Assembly: GCA_028641055.1 (NCBI GenBank)
Contig: CM054058.1
Location: 88,795,927 to 88,859,926 of the forward strand
DNA from: Alopecurus myosuroides
Taxonomy: Eukaryota > Streptophyta > Magnoliopsida > Poales > Poaceae
DNA: 64,000 nt
Direction of reading: 5' to 3'
Both the position numbers and the translations under genes were made by a program. Numbering within the stretch: position 1 is the stretch's first letter; every line of letters starts with the position of its first letter. Below are positions 47,522 to 60,362 of this stretch, one piece after another. The notes beneath the pieces are model-generated. The model did no database searches and was not told the origin of the DNA. It saw only the letters and a list, made by a program, of their open reading frames with translations.

Positions 47522-47619
47522 TCGATACATATCTCGCTCGTTTCAAATCGGAAAGGATCAAACGCAAACCAGGCCAAAATAAAAACTGGAACAGAGAAAA
47601 GATTTACAGATCTTACAAA

Positions 47620-47700
47620 GGCTCAGAAGAATATATTGGTTTCTCCGCAGAGGGACCTAGATCCCTCAGAAAATAGGTAGGTATTTTCATCATCACAGCC
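47620..47700 (-). ncRNA. Candidate box C/D snoRNA 1
   Basis: The C box GTGATGA is at 47696-47690, D' CTGA at 47669-47666 and D CTGA at 47626-47623. Terminal stem GGCT pairs with AGCC. The guide before D' includes TACCTATTT, which matches only nine bases of a 25S segment I recall, so the target is uncertain. It is the most promoter-proximal of the five. Confidence 0.7.
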
Positions 47701-47883
47701 TCGGGTTCAGATTGAACAATGCACACGGAAGAAAAACATAGACAATATCATACAGGATGAGAAACGGAAGATTTTGAGATAGATGATCTCTGGTAAAACA
47801 AGTCGAGCCGCATCGCCAGATTGACGAACAAACCTGAGACGACTGGAGGCGGGTCGGGGGGGAAGGAAGAAGGAAGGCGTCCG

Positions 47884-47985
47884 CTATATAACGGTTGCTG
47901 GACTAGGGTTTCGGGACACCCAAGGTAACCTCGACTTTGTTAGGCCCGTATTTGGGCCGGTTTAGTTTACATAGGCCTTAGCCCA
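47884..47985 (-). promoter_or_regulatory. Promoter of the snoRNA cluster: TATA, telo-box, site II
   Basis: On the minus strand, going towards the RNAs: TGGGCT (47985-47980) and a site II motif on the opposite strand (TGGGCC at 47953-47958), then the telo-box AAACCCTAG (47911-47903), then TTATATAG (47891-47884). Telo-box plus site II is the known combination in plant ribosomal-protein and snoRNA gene promoters. A pyrimidine-rich leader follows (47860-47840), with a donor-like CTCAG|GTTTG near 47835, so the RNAs may lie partly in an intron of a non-coding host transcript. Confidence 0.65.
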
Positions 47986-47989
47986 TTCG

Positions 47990-49555
47990 AAAGACTGGAC
48001 CTAATAGGCCGCTTTCTCTCTACGCGTTAGAGTAATCCCTCATGTCATGTGAAACCACGCGCAAAAAAAATTGTCATGTGGAAGAACCTCCTTCATGAAA
48101 GCATCAACGTCAAAGCTAATCTCCCTGTAGCGCCTCTATGAAAATCCCCACAGCATCTCTACCAACACTTCTCAGACCCATTTACCTTGGTCCTCATCAT
48201 ACGAGGCATCAATATTGATCGTTTTCATTCATTCCGGTCACCTTGACCAAGACTCTCCTTTATTTATTTAGTCATGTGTTAGTTCAGCATGGTTGTTAAG
48301 TGATCTTGTTCTTTATCTACTTTGTTTCTATTTCTTGGATTGTGTTTACTTTTGCTGTAATTTACTAATTATCTATGTTGCACATGTGTTGCAGACAGTG
48401 GCTACCATTCGTTAAAGATGGTTTCATTATAAGTGGCTCTCAAAGTTCCTTCTACATACATTCTCAAAATATTAAGCATGTATCATTAGAGCAAACTAAG
48501 TGTGAGTTTCTACTCCTCAAATAAGTTACATCTTCTAAATTGATCCCAATTGTTGTATGTTGCAATTTGCTAGTGCTGCAAATATTGAAATACATTTGTT
48601 CTCTTTGTTGTTGTAGGATATAAGATGATAAAGAGCAAGTTGGCCCAAAGGTGATGTAGCTAATGCTTTGTGTTGAGATGATACAGTGTCCTATGAAGCA
48701 TTTGATTGAAAGAGTTACACATGGCAAGATGCCTACTTTCATTGTTTCATTTCTATTATCCCTAGACAAGCTTGTTTCCTTTGGTGTTAAGTGTGTTTCT
48801 ATTATCCTTTGGTTTTATTTTACTGGGACATCATGTTTGCGTCAGCACTATATATGTACTGAGAAGCAATTTATTAAAGATACACCTTCATATTAATTAT
48901 TCTCTAACATGGCCACAAAAGAAATGGAACATTTTTCTCCATTTATTGGAGTTCATATTATAAAAGAATAGCCAAAAAATGTAATTCTACACGGTTTCTA
49001 ACAAGTGTCAGATCAATTCATCATTTGTAGAGCATATGCATGATGTTTTAGAACATGGGTGGGTGGTGAAAATTGGGAAATCTGTATTACCTCATAGGTG
49101 TTGATGCACTCACTGCTAAAAGAAAGTCAGAATGTAAAAAAACAAAATTGGATAACTTGAGTACATTATATGCTAGCACAGAATGTTTCGTAGAAAAAGA
49201 CATTTTTTACGAGATGTGTAAAAAATACAAACTCCAGTGCTCCAAAATGACTTTCTAGAAAACTTTTTCTTTTGTCTTTTTTGCACAGCCCACGAAATAT
49301 ATCTATTTCCATGAAAATTTGTGTGCGGGCATCTCATGATATATATCTAAAATTTGTGTTTTAAATTTTTTGAAATTTGAAAATGAATTTTTCACAACGA
49401 ACACGTCTAGACCTATCTAGACCTATGTGTCAAAACATACTGTCCGACGAAAGTTCTTTTACTTTGACCGCTAATATCTATGGAACTGCTCGAAAGTTCT
49501 AACTTTTAACCAAAGTACATGAGGCGCTGCAACGTGCGGTTCTATGTTTTTTCTA
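47990..49555. other. Unassigned AT-rich DNA
   Basis: No gene or repeat structure is supported. Short ORFs of 60-101 codons lack motifs. Confidence 0.4.
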
Positions 49556-49559
49556 GTTA

Positions 49560-51107
49560 TTATAAAGGCAGAAACTTCTCTTCTCAGCACGGCCGAGCGG
49601 GATGCTAAAAAGGAGGCTGAGGAGGGGTTGGCTAAGCTGAGTAATCGAAATGGGTACAACGGGTTAAGGTAAAACATATTCAAGAAGGGGGTAACAACAC
49701 GAAATATTTTCATATCATAGCGAATGGTAAACATCGCAAGAAAAAGATCTTCCAACTTGAACAAGATGAGAGTACAATTGTTGGAGAGGAAAATTTGAAA
49801 ACATTTATTTCGGAATATTACAAGAAATTATTTGGTGCCCCTGATCCGAGTTTTGTTTCTCTGGTTGAGGGTATTAATCATGACATGCCCCAAATATCAC
49901 CCGAAAAAAACTTAATTCTCACTAGCCCTTTTACGGAAAAGGAAGTGCGGGATGCGATTTTGCAGATGGAGCAAAATAAAGCCCCGAGACCTGACGGTTT
50001 CCGGTGGAATTTTATCAACGTTGTTGGGATGTCATCAAAAATGATTTGATGGCTATGTTTTCTCAGCGCCATAAGCGTGATTTGTAGTTGTATAGGCTTA
50101 ACTTTGGGGCAATTACTTTACTGCCTAAGAAGGAGGATGCATGCCGAATTGAACAATATAGGCCCATCTGTCTGTTAAATGTGAGTTGTAAGGTTTTTAC
50201 TAAAGTGAGTACTAATAGAGTTACGTCTATAGCTAGTAGAGTTATTCGTCCCACTCAGTCAGCTTTTTTACCGGGCAGAAATATTTTAAAGGGAGTGGTT
50301 ATCTTGCATGAAACGATCCATAAGTTGCAACGGAAAAAGATGGATGGTTTGCTTTTCAAAATCGATTTTGAGAAAGCATAAGACAATGTTAATTGGTCGT
50401 TTCAATAACAAGTACTTTGTATGAAAGGATTCTCATCTTCGTGGTGTGAATGGGTAGCTCGTTTAGTTCAGGGGAGTGTCGGAATAAAGGTTAACGATGA
50501 TATCGGTCATTTATTTCAAACACTCAAAGGTTTAAGACAAGGTGATCCACTGTCTCCTATTATTTTTAACTTGGTAGAAGATATGTTGGCCATTCTAATT
50601 GCTCGTGCCAAAGAGGATGGTCAAGTGGGAGGATTAATACCACACACCTAGTCGAAGGTGGGGTATCAATTTTGCAATACGTTGATGATACAACTTTATT
50701 TATAGAACATGATATTGACAAAGCTCTTAATATGAAACTTGTCCTCGCATTGTTCGAACTGTTGTCGGGGTTAAAGATTAATTTTCATAAGAGTGAAATA
50801 TATTGTTTTGGCAGTGCGCTGGAATCTTAGGAGGAGTACCGACACATTTTTATTGTGGTATTGGTACCTTACCTTTTAAATACCTAGGCATTCCCATACA
50901 TTATAGTAAGTTACTTAAAAAGGAGTGGAGACCCGTTGAGGATCGTTTCTACAAACAATTGAGTTCATGGGATGGAAAGTTGTTGTCATAGGGGACCGTC
51001 TCATTTTGATAAACTCTGTCTTAACCAGTCTACCTATGTTTCTCTTATCTTTTTTGAGATACCTATCGGGGTTCAAAAAAGGTTGGACTTCTATAGATCT
51101 CGTTGAA
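49560..51107 (+). pseudogene. LINE reverse transcriptase relic (L1 type)
   Basis: Blocks in successive frames match plant LINE ORF2: KAPRPDGF near 49980, YRPICLLN near 50157, FKIDFEKA near 50358, LRQGDPLSPIIFNLV near 50533, and the catalytic YVDD near 50680 followed by FHKSE near 50785 and FKYLGIPI near 50874. At least four frameshifts or stops break it (49950-50700, including stops near 50047 and 50379). The endonuclease and the 3' end are missing: sequence switches to an LTR at 51113. Confidence 0.85.
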
Positions 51108-51112
51108 GGGTA

Positions 51113-52213
51113 TGTTGCATAGAAAACAAAAAAATTCCTACGCGAGAGACACCCAAAAGGCCAAGATCTAATCTAGGAGATGAAAACAACGGGCACAGAG
51201 AGAGTCTTAGGCGAACATACCCTCATAGACTCTAAGCGTTACGAGAACGAATCTCGTTGTTGGCGTAGTCATACTCACACCGATCTCAAGACCGAGAAGA
51301 TGTGCACCGCAATCCGGTGGTGCCTCCGTGATCTGTCACACGTACGGCTTGATGACGACGTCCGTTCCCTCGATCCAGCAGGGCAGCGGAAGTAGAGGAT
51401 CCCTCGGAACTCCAGCACCACGACGGCGTGGTGCGGTGGAGAAAACTTTGTTCGGGGCTTCGCCAAGCGGATGAACATGAGGTGGAGCAGCAGGAGGAGG
51501 GAGGTGGAGATGACACCAAGTGTGTGGGGGGAGAGGGAGGTCCAGCCCCTCTTTATATAGGAGTGGGAGGCAGCCACGAAATTTTGGTGCCTCCACCTCT
51601 CCCCTCATCATGTGGGTGGAGTCTCCACTCATCCCACTCATTCTCTCATCAATTCCCACTCAAAATTCCAAGGTTTTTCTTTAATAAATAAATAAAACAA
51701 TTTTATTTCTTTATTTTAATATTTGTTAATCCTATTAAAAAACATTAACACTTATCCCCTTGAACTATTTGTTAATCAAACATTAACATGTACCACCTTG
51801 AACTATTTTAATATTCGACAAAACAATTTTGATGACTATTTCAATATTCCCCGAAACAATTCCGGTGTTGTCCAAACTTTTCTCCGATATTCCGTATCCA
51901 CTCAATCGCGTCATTAAACCTTAAGTGTGTCACCCTACGGTTCGTGAATAATGTAGACATGATCGAGACACCTCTCCGATCAATAGTCAACAACGGGACC
52001 TGGAGATCCGTAATGACTCCTACACATTCAACGATGAATCTAGTGGTTGTGTGAACCATAAATGTCGTAACCAATTCCCTTTGTCTCACGATATTTTACT
52101 TGTCCGAGATCCGATCATTGGTATTAACCATACCTAGTTCAATCTCGTTACTGACAAGTACTGTTTTACTCGTTTCGTGATATGACATCCTTGTGACCTA
52201 GTCACGTGCTTGC
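51113..52213 (-). repeat. LTR of another retroelement, minus orientation, truncated
   Basis: Read on the minus strand it ends ...TCTATGCAACA at 51113, where the LINE is interrupted. TTTATATAG at about 51552 (plus strand reading) and its complement give a TATA region. The LTR lacks its own start because the Athila element begins at 52214. The motif TGTCTCGATCATGTCTACAT near 51960 (minus) is one I recall from abundant Triticeae LTRs; the family is not assigned. Confidence 0.6.
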
Positions 52214-53587
52214 TGATACGTCAAAAACGTATCTACTTTTCCGAACACTTGTGTGTTTTGAATGCAACTAACATGGACTAACGTTGTTTTCCGCAAAATT
52301 ACTTTGGTGTCGCGTTTTTGCGCATAAAATCAACTTTTAGGAAAATACCCGGAAACAAAGGGAAATTCTATATTTTACCCGAAAACTCCCGGAGCCAGAA
52401 GATGAGTCAGAGAGGGGCAAGGGGGTGCCCTCACCACCCCCAGGCGCGGCCAAGGTGGGCCCGTGCCTGGGCATGGTGAGCCCACCTCGGGCACCCCCTC
52501 GGACTCCCCTTCCGATTACATATGCCCCGAAACCTAAAAAACCCGAGGAGGTTCAATCGTTTTCCAGAAAGAAGTCTGTAGCTCCACCGCCATCACGAAT
52601 CCGTTTTCGGGGTTCAGAAACTCGATTCTGGCACCCTGCCGGGACGGGGAATTGGAGGAGATCATCGCCATCGTCATCACCAACGCCTCTCCATCGACCA
52701 TCCATGTTTCCCCCATCCATGTGTGAGTAATTCCCTCACTGTAGGATGAAGGGGATGGTAGGGATCGGATGAGATTGTTCATGTAATAATGACGTGATTG
52801 TTAGGGCATAGTGCCTAGTATCCTCTATTAGTGCTATTGACATTGTTGCAACTTGTTATGCTTAATGCTTGTCACTTTGGGCCCGAGTGCCATGATCTCA
52901 GATCTGCACATGTTATTGAATCACGGTGATAATTATTTTTTCTTGATCATACCTGCAAGTTGTTTACACATATCGTTGTTCGGAACCCAGGCCCCGAAGT
53001 GACAGAAATTGGGACAGCCGGAGGGGTGGCTGTGATGTGAGGATCACATGTGTTCACGGAGTGTTAATGCTTTGCTCCGGTGTTCTATTAAAAGGAACAC
53101 CTTAATTACCAGTAGTTCTCTTGAGGCCCCGCTGAAAACGGGCTGGTAGGACAAAATATGTTGTGCAAGTTCTCATTGCGAGCACGTACGACTAATTACG
53201 GAACACATGCCTATGGTTACTTAGTGCTTGGATGCTTTATATTATTTATCTGCAATGCCCATGTCTTGATTATTATATGAACTATCTTATCCATGCAACT
53301 CCCATTCATCTATCCCTATGCCTACAATATTTAATCCCGTTGTTTACTTCAAACACTACTGTTGTTGTTTTCATTTCACTGCTACTACTATTTCACTACT
53401 ACTGCTACTACAAAATTGTTACTACTGATAAACCACTTCTAGCAAGTCCACTTTCAGGTGCAGATGAATTGACAACTCACTTGTTAAGGCTCACAAATAT
53501 TCTTTGGCTCCCCTTGTGTCGAATCAATAAATTTGGGTTTTACTTCCCTCGAAGACTGTTGCGATCCCCTATACTTGTGGGTTATCA
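52214..53587 (+). repeat. LTR 1 of Athila-lineage (Sabrina/WHAM-like) element, 1374 bp
   Basis: It begins TGATACGTC and ends GGTTATCA, then ...TTCTGGCGCTGTTGCCGGGGA follows as the primer binding region. A related LTR is at 56236-57603. A likely left target flank is CTTGC (52209-52213). Confidence 0.85.
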
Positions 53588-53675
53588 AGACTATTTTCTG
53601 GCGCTGTTGCCGGGGAGCATAGCTTTATTTTCGAACTCACCGGAGATTACTATTATCTACTGCCAATCATTCATC

Positions 53676-55669
53676 ATGGGTAAGACTCATGATGGAAAGT
53701 TTCCTATATTACCATTCACTACAAGAACAGGTACAACTCTGACCACCTATGTTGCCCTTGATTCACCTCTGTTATGAGTAAGCTGCTTACACCACCACAT
53801 ACACATGCTACACGTGCTACTTCTGCTGAATCTGAAAATACTTCTGATACTTTTGATGATGCTTCTATTGTGCTTGATGAGAGTGGTTCTCTCGGTCCTT
53901 TCTTATATGCTACTATTGCTAAAGCTAAAAATATTGCAAACACTAAAACTCCTGATAAAAATCCAGTTACTCCTGTTGTTTCACCTGATCTTAGAGAGAA
54001 TCCTAGTGATGATTTTGATTATTCCTATATTGAACTTAATGATGATCTTATTGATGAAATACATGCTATGAAGGATAGAGATGTTGTTATAAGTCTTATT
54101 GAAAGTTGTGTTGTTAAATATAAATTATCTCCTAGGGCTAAGTTTGCCACTTCTCCCATTAATATTAGGGGTATTAAATCTGAAGATGTGAAGAATCTTC
54201 CACCTATAGAAGAATTATGTAAGCCAATACCTCACTCATACACCATTGAGGTACACTCTATCCAACATTTTGATAGTAGAGATATTCCCTATGATAAACC
54301 TCCTGATCAATGTTTAGATGAATTTGATAATTATGTTATCAAGCAAGATAATTTTAATATGAGAGTGCAAAATCACCTAATGGAAAACTCTAAAGCTATT
54401 GATAATTTGCAGGGTATTATACAAAGAACCTCTAATGATGTTAAAATTCTTGTTAAACACTTTCAAATGGTTCAAACTCAAATTGATCAACTTGCTAAAG
54501 TGCAAAAATATTTGCTAGTTAATCCTTCTAAAGAAAAACATGCTTATGGAATAAGAAATAGAAGTGGTATTGGTACACAAGATCCTTTATATCCTAAGGG
54601 ACATCCTAAAAGAATTGAACAAGATTCTTAGCAAACTAATAATAATGTTATTCATACTAAGAAGAAAAAGAAGAAGAAGCATAAAACTGTTGTAGAATCC
54701 TCTGAACTTGCTAAAGATCCTAATAGTATATATATCTCTGATGCTGAAACTGAAAGTGGTAATGAAGAGAATAATGCTTCTAATAAAGAAGAAATTGAAG
54801 AGGAACCTGAAAAGCAAACTAAAAATACAAAGTACACTAAGGAAGATTTTGTTGTTAATAAACATGGTAATGAGAGAGAACCTTGGGTACAAAAACCAAT
54901 GCCTTATCCTAATAAGAAACACAAATCAAAAGAATAAGAACATTACAACAAGTTTTGTGAATGGATGAAACCTTTGTTCTTGCAAATTCCTTTAACTGAT
55001 GTTATTAAATTGCCTCCTTATGCAAAATATATGAAAGATATTGTCTCTGGCAAAGGAAAGATTCCTAATGAGGAAATTTCCGCTATGCTTGCTAATTACT
55101 ATTTTAATGGAAAGGTTCCTAAGAAGCTTGGAGATCCTGGTATACCAACTATTCCTTGTTCTATTAAAAATAAATATGTTAGAACTGCTTTGTGTGATTT
55201 GAGAGCTGGAGTTAGTGTCATGACTTTTAATCTCTATAAAAGACTCCTCCTAGAAAAATTGATACCAATTGATATATCTTTGCAAATGGCTGATAAATCC
55301 ACTACTATTCCCGTGGGTATATGTGAGGATGTTCCTGTTCAAGTTGCTAATAATTGTCTGATATTAGCTGACTTTGTTGTGTTGGAAATGCCTGAAGATG
55401 ATAATATGTCTATTATTTTTGGAAAACCTTTTCTTAATACTGCAGGGGCTGTTATTGATTGCAATCAAGGAAATGTTACTTTTACTGTTAATGATAAAGG
55501 GCACACTGTTTATTTTCCCAAGAAGATTGATAAGAAATATGGTCTAAATTCAATTGAAAATATTGAGACCATCAAGATTGGAGAATTTTGTTGTCCTATT
55601 CCAAAGCTATCCAAAGAATATGAGACCGTCATGGTTGGGACTATATCAATCAAGGTTGAGGTAACTTAA
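53676..55669 (+). pseudogene. gag-protease of Athila-lineage element, copy 1, with in-frame deletion
   Basis: Starts MGKTHDGK at 53676. One base is lost before 53774, where the frame resumes at MSKLLTPP. It continues to a stop at 54629-54631 and further stops near 54935. The C-terminal block (54965-55669) is the protease-like part, with CDLRAGVS where CDLGAGVS is usual and FGKPFLNTAGAVIDC near 55420. Compared with copy 2 it lacks 228 codons of the gag core between the FATSPINIR and GIKSEDVKN segments. No RT or integrase follows, so the family needs a helper element. Confidence 0.85.
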
Positions 55670-56235
55670 ATATTTGGTGAGAAACAAAGTTTTATTTCAT
55701 ATAAAATTATTTTGGTAGCAAGACTTGATCAACCTTGTTAACAAAGTGATTTTAAATGAAGGAAACAATGTTATCACTACATGTTCGTTATGTTTTCTTA
55801 TTCATGTGCTCGTTTTTGCTGTGCTTCCATAAAGTATATCATGTTTTCATATTGTTTTCGCCATATTCACTCATTCCCTCGCACGTTTTCACCTTGTTTT
55901 CGCTCGTTTTCCATCGTCTACTCACGTTTTCGCTATCCCCAATCATGTTTTCCATATGTTTTCCTCCGTTTTCAGTGGGTATATGTTTAGTAGAGTGTCT
56001 TAGAACTATTGTAGGTTTGGTTTTGCTGACGTTTTCCATCATTCCATCTTTGTTTTCCAGCGATATTATTATCAATTAAAATTCTGGAAAAGTCCAAAAA
56101 ATAAAGTTTCTCGGAAAATCCCGAAAAGTTTATATTCGAAGTTTTTGCGTAAAAAGGGGCAGAAAGCCACCTGGGTGACCCCAGGGGCACCCATGCCAGC
56201 TCACCATGGCCATACGTAGCCTGCCCCTGGGGCGC
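55670..56235 (+). other. Non-coding internal DNA of Athila copy 1
   Basis: It parallels 60363-60860 of copy 2, with recurring GTTTTC-rich motifs, and stops abruptly at the next LTR. There is no polypurine tract before 56236, so LTR 2 is not this copy's own 3' LTR. Confidence 0.6.
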
Positions 56236-57603
56236 TGATACGTCGAAAACGTATCTCTTTTTCCGAACACTTTTCTTATTGTTTTCCTCTAAACTTGTGT
56301 GTTTTGGATACAACTAACACGGACTAACGTTGTTTTCAGCAGAATTACCTTGGTGTCTTGTTTTTGTGCAGAAAAATCAACTTTCGGGAAAATGCCCAGA
56401 AAAGAGCTAATTGATGTTTCCACCCCGGAAGACCCCGGGAGCTAGAAGGGGGCCAGGAGAGGGGCCACAGGGTGGCCACACACCCCTGGCATGGGTCCCC
56501 CTAGGCCACGCCACCTAGGGGTGTGGCCCCCTCGGACTCCCCTTTCGACTACAAGTAGCCTCCAACCCTAAAACCCGAGGGGGTTCATCATATTCCACAG
56601 AAACATAACAGAGCGCTGTCGCCGTCCCGAACCTCAATTAGGGGATCAGAAGTTCCTGTGCTGGCACCTTGCCGGGACGGGGAAGTGGAGGAGATCTTCG
56701 CCATCGTCATCACCAACGCCTCTCCATCAACCATCCATGTGTGAGTAATTCCCCGATGTAGGCTGAAGGGGATGGTAGGGATTGGATGAGATCGTTCATG
56801 TAATAATGTCGTGATTGTTAGGGCATAGTGCCTAGTATCCTCTATTAGTGTTATTGACATTGTTGCAACTTGTTATGCTTAATGCTTGCCACTTTGGGCC
56901 CGAGTGCCATGATCTCAGATCTGAACATGTTATTGAATCACGATGATAATTATTGTTCTTGACCATACCTGCAAGTTGTTTACACATATTGTTGTCCGGA
57001 ACCCGAGGCCCCAAAGTGACAGAAATTGGGACAACTGGAGGAGATGGCTGCGATGTGAGGATCACACGTGTTCACTGAGTGTTAATGCTTTTCTCTTGTG
57101 TTCTATTAAAAGGAACACCTTAATTACCAGTAGTTCCCTTGAGGCCCCGCTGAAAACGGGCTGGTAGGACAAAAGATGTTGTGCAAGTTCTCATTGCGAG
57201 CACGTACGACTATTTACGGAACACATGCCTATGGTTACTTAGTTCTTGGATGATTTATCTTATTTATCTGCAATGCCCCTGACATGATCATTATTTGAAC
57301 TTTCTTATCCATGGAACACCCGTTCATCTATCCCCATGCCTACAATATTTAATCCGTTGTTTACTTCAAACACTACTGTTGCTGCTATTTTTATTCCACT
57401 GATGTTGTTATTTCACTACTGCTACTATAAAACTGTTACTGCTGATAAACAACTGCGAACTAGTCAACTTTCAGGTGCAAGTGAATTGACAACTGACTTG
57501 TTAAGGCTCACAAATATTCTTTGGATCCCCTTGTGTCGAATCAGTAAATTTGGGTTTACTTCCCTCGAAGACCGCTGCGATCCCCTATACTTGTGGGTCA
57601 TCA
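56236..57603 (+). repeat. LTR 2 of Athila-lineage element, 1368 bp
   Basis: TGATACGTCGAAAACG at the start and GGGTCATCA at the end, followed by CTGGCGCCGTTGCCGGGGA, the tRNA-Asp-type primer site. It is alignable to LTR 1 with many differences, so it belongs to a separate element. Confidence 0.85.
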
Positions 57604-57691
57604 AGACTATTTTCTGGCGCCGTTGCCGGGGAGCATAGCTTTATTTGCGAGCTCACCGGAGAGTATTATTATCTACTGCCAATCATTCATC

Positions 57692-60362
57692 ATGGGTAAG
57701 TCTCATGATGGAAGAGTTCCTATATTACCATCCACTACAAGAAGAGGTACAACTCTGAACACCTCGGTTGCTCTTGATTCACCGTTTGTTATGAGTAAGC
57801 TGCTTACACCACCACATGCCACACATGCTACTTCTGCTGAATGTGAAAATGCTTCTGATACTTTCGATGATGCTTCTACTGTGCTTGATGAGAGTGGTTC
57901 TCTCGGTCCTTTCTTAGATGCTACTATTGCTAAAGATAAAAATATTGCAAACACTAAAACTCGTGATAAAAATCCGGTTACTCCTGCTTTTTCACCCGAG
58001 TTTAGATAGAATCCTAGTGATGATATTGATGATGCCTATATCGGACCGAGTGATGATCTTATTTATGAAATACATGCTATGAAGGATAAAGATGCTGCTA
58101 TACGTCTTATGGAAAGTCGTGCTGTTAAATATAAATTATCTCCTGGTGCTAAGTTTGCCACTTCTCCTATTAATATTAGGGATAAGGATTATGATTTCTC
58201 TCTTGATTTATCTTATATATCTATTGTTGAGAAAGAACCTTTTTGTGGTACTGAAAATGAAAGTGCTATGAAACATATGAATGAGCTCTCCTCTTTGAGT
58301 AGTTTATTCTCTGATGATATTAAGAAACGTAGCTACTTTGTTGCTAAAATATTCCCTTTCTCATTAAAGGATGAAGCTAAAAATTGGTTTAATAATTTGT
58401 CTCCTGGATCTATTGATAGTCCTATTGGTTTGGTTAATGCTTTTTTCAGAAATATTTTCCTGCTAGTGCTCAACATGCTGCTTTACAAAATATATTTAAT
58501 TTCATGCAATTGGAAGAAGAGAAATTTCCTGTATCTTGGGCAAGGTTCTGTTCTTTAGTTAGGGCTACACCTGGGCATAAGCTAGAAGATATTAAACTTC
58601 TTGATATATTATATAATGTACTAACTGTTGAATCTAGGACATACCTGGATAGTTGTGCTGGTTGTGTTTTCAGGCAAAGAACTCCAGAAGAAGCTGAGGA
58701 ATAATGGCTAAAATAAGCCAAAATCATGAAGATTGGACTATGGTTGAGCCTGAGACGACCCCTACTCCAGTACCTACACCAACACCAACACCCAAGAAGA
58801 GGGGGATGATTGAATTAAATGATGAAGTGATGAGAGAAGCCAAGAAATCCCTTAAAGAGAGGGGTATTAAATCTGAAGATGTGAAGAATCTTCCACCTAT
58901 AGAAGAATTATGTAAGCCAATCCCTCACTCATCACCCGTTGAGGTACACTCTCTCCAATATTTTGATAGTAGAGATATTCCCTATAGAAAACCTCCTGAT
59001 CAATGCTTAGATGAATTTGATAATTATGTTATCAAGCAAGATAATTTTAATATGAGAGTGCAGAACCACCTTATGGAAAACTCTAAAGCTATTAATGATT
59101 TGCATGGTATTATAGAAAGAACCTCTAATGATGTTAAAATGCTTGTTAAGCATTTTCAAATGGTTCAAACTCAAATTGATCAACTTGTTAAAGTGCAAAA
59201 AGATTTTCTAGTTAATGCTTCTAAAGAAAAACATGCTTATGATATAAGAACTAGAAGTGGTATTGCTACACAAAATCCTTTATATCCTGCGGGACATCCT
59301 AAAAGTATTGAACAAGATTCTCAGCAAACTAATTATAATGTTATTCGTACTAACAAGAAAAAGAAGAAGAAACATAAAACTGTTGTAGAATCCTCTGAAT
59401 TTGCTAAAGATCCTAATAGTATATCTGTCTCTGATGCTGAAACTGAAAGTGGTAATGAAAAGAATGATGCTTCTGATAAAGAAGAACCTGTAGCTGAACC
59501 TGAAAAGCAATCTAAAACTGCAAAGTACACTAAGGAAGATTTTATTGCTAATAAACATGGTAATGAAAGAGTACCTTGGGTACAAAAACGAATGCCTTTT
59601 CCTAATAAGAAACACAAATCTAAGGAAGAAGAACACTATAACAAGTTTTTGTGAATGGATGAAGCCTTTGTTCTTGCAAATTCCTTTAACTGATGCTATT
59701 AAATTGCCTACTTATGCAAAATATATGAAAGATATTGTCTCTAACAACAGGAAGATTCCTAATGAGGAAATTTACACTATGCTTGCTAATTATTCTTTTA
59801 ATGGCAAGGTTCGTAAGAAACTTGGAGATCCTGGTATACCTACTACTCCCTGTTCTATTAAAAATAATTATGTTAGAACTGCTTTGTGTGATATGGGAGC
59901 TGGAGTTAGTGTCACGCCTTTTACTCTCTATAAAAGACTCCTCCTAGAAAAATTGATACCAACTGATATATCTTTGCAAATGGCTAATAAATCTACTGCT
60001 ATTCCTGTGGGTATATGTGAGGATGTTCCTGTTCAAGTTGCTAATAATTGTCTCATATTAACTGACTTTGTTATGTTGGAAATGCCTGAAGATGATAATA
60101 TGTCTATTATTCTTGGAAGACCATTTCTTAATACTGCAGGGGTTGTTATTGATTGTAATCAAGGAAAAGTTACTTTTAATGTTAATGATAAAGAGCACAC
60201 TGTTTATTTCCCAAGAAGATTGATAGAAAATATGGTCTAAATTCCATTGAAAATATTGAGACCATCAAGATTGGAGAGTTTTACTGTCCTAATCCAAAGC
60301 CACCAAAAGAATATGAAATTATTATGATTGGAACTATGCCTATCAAGGTTGAGGTAACATGA
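57692..60362 (+). pseudogene. gag-protease of Athila-lineage element, copy 2
   Basis: Starts MGKSHDGR at 57692. It keeps the full gag core absent from copy 1 (58181-58862), including FPFSLKDEAKNWFNNL and the Pro/Thr-rich linker near 58760. Damage: a nonsense codon at 58007-58009, single-base losses near 58450, 58693 and 60206, and one extra T near 59650. The protease-like block near 59880-60150 has CDMGAGVS and LGRPFLNTAG. There is no RT or integrase. Confidence 0.85.

Noticed and set aside
53805..54071. Leu/Met-rich ORF suggesting a membrane protein
   Set aside because: It is the shifted frame of the Asp/Ser-rich Athila gag.
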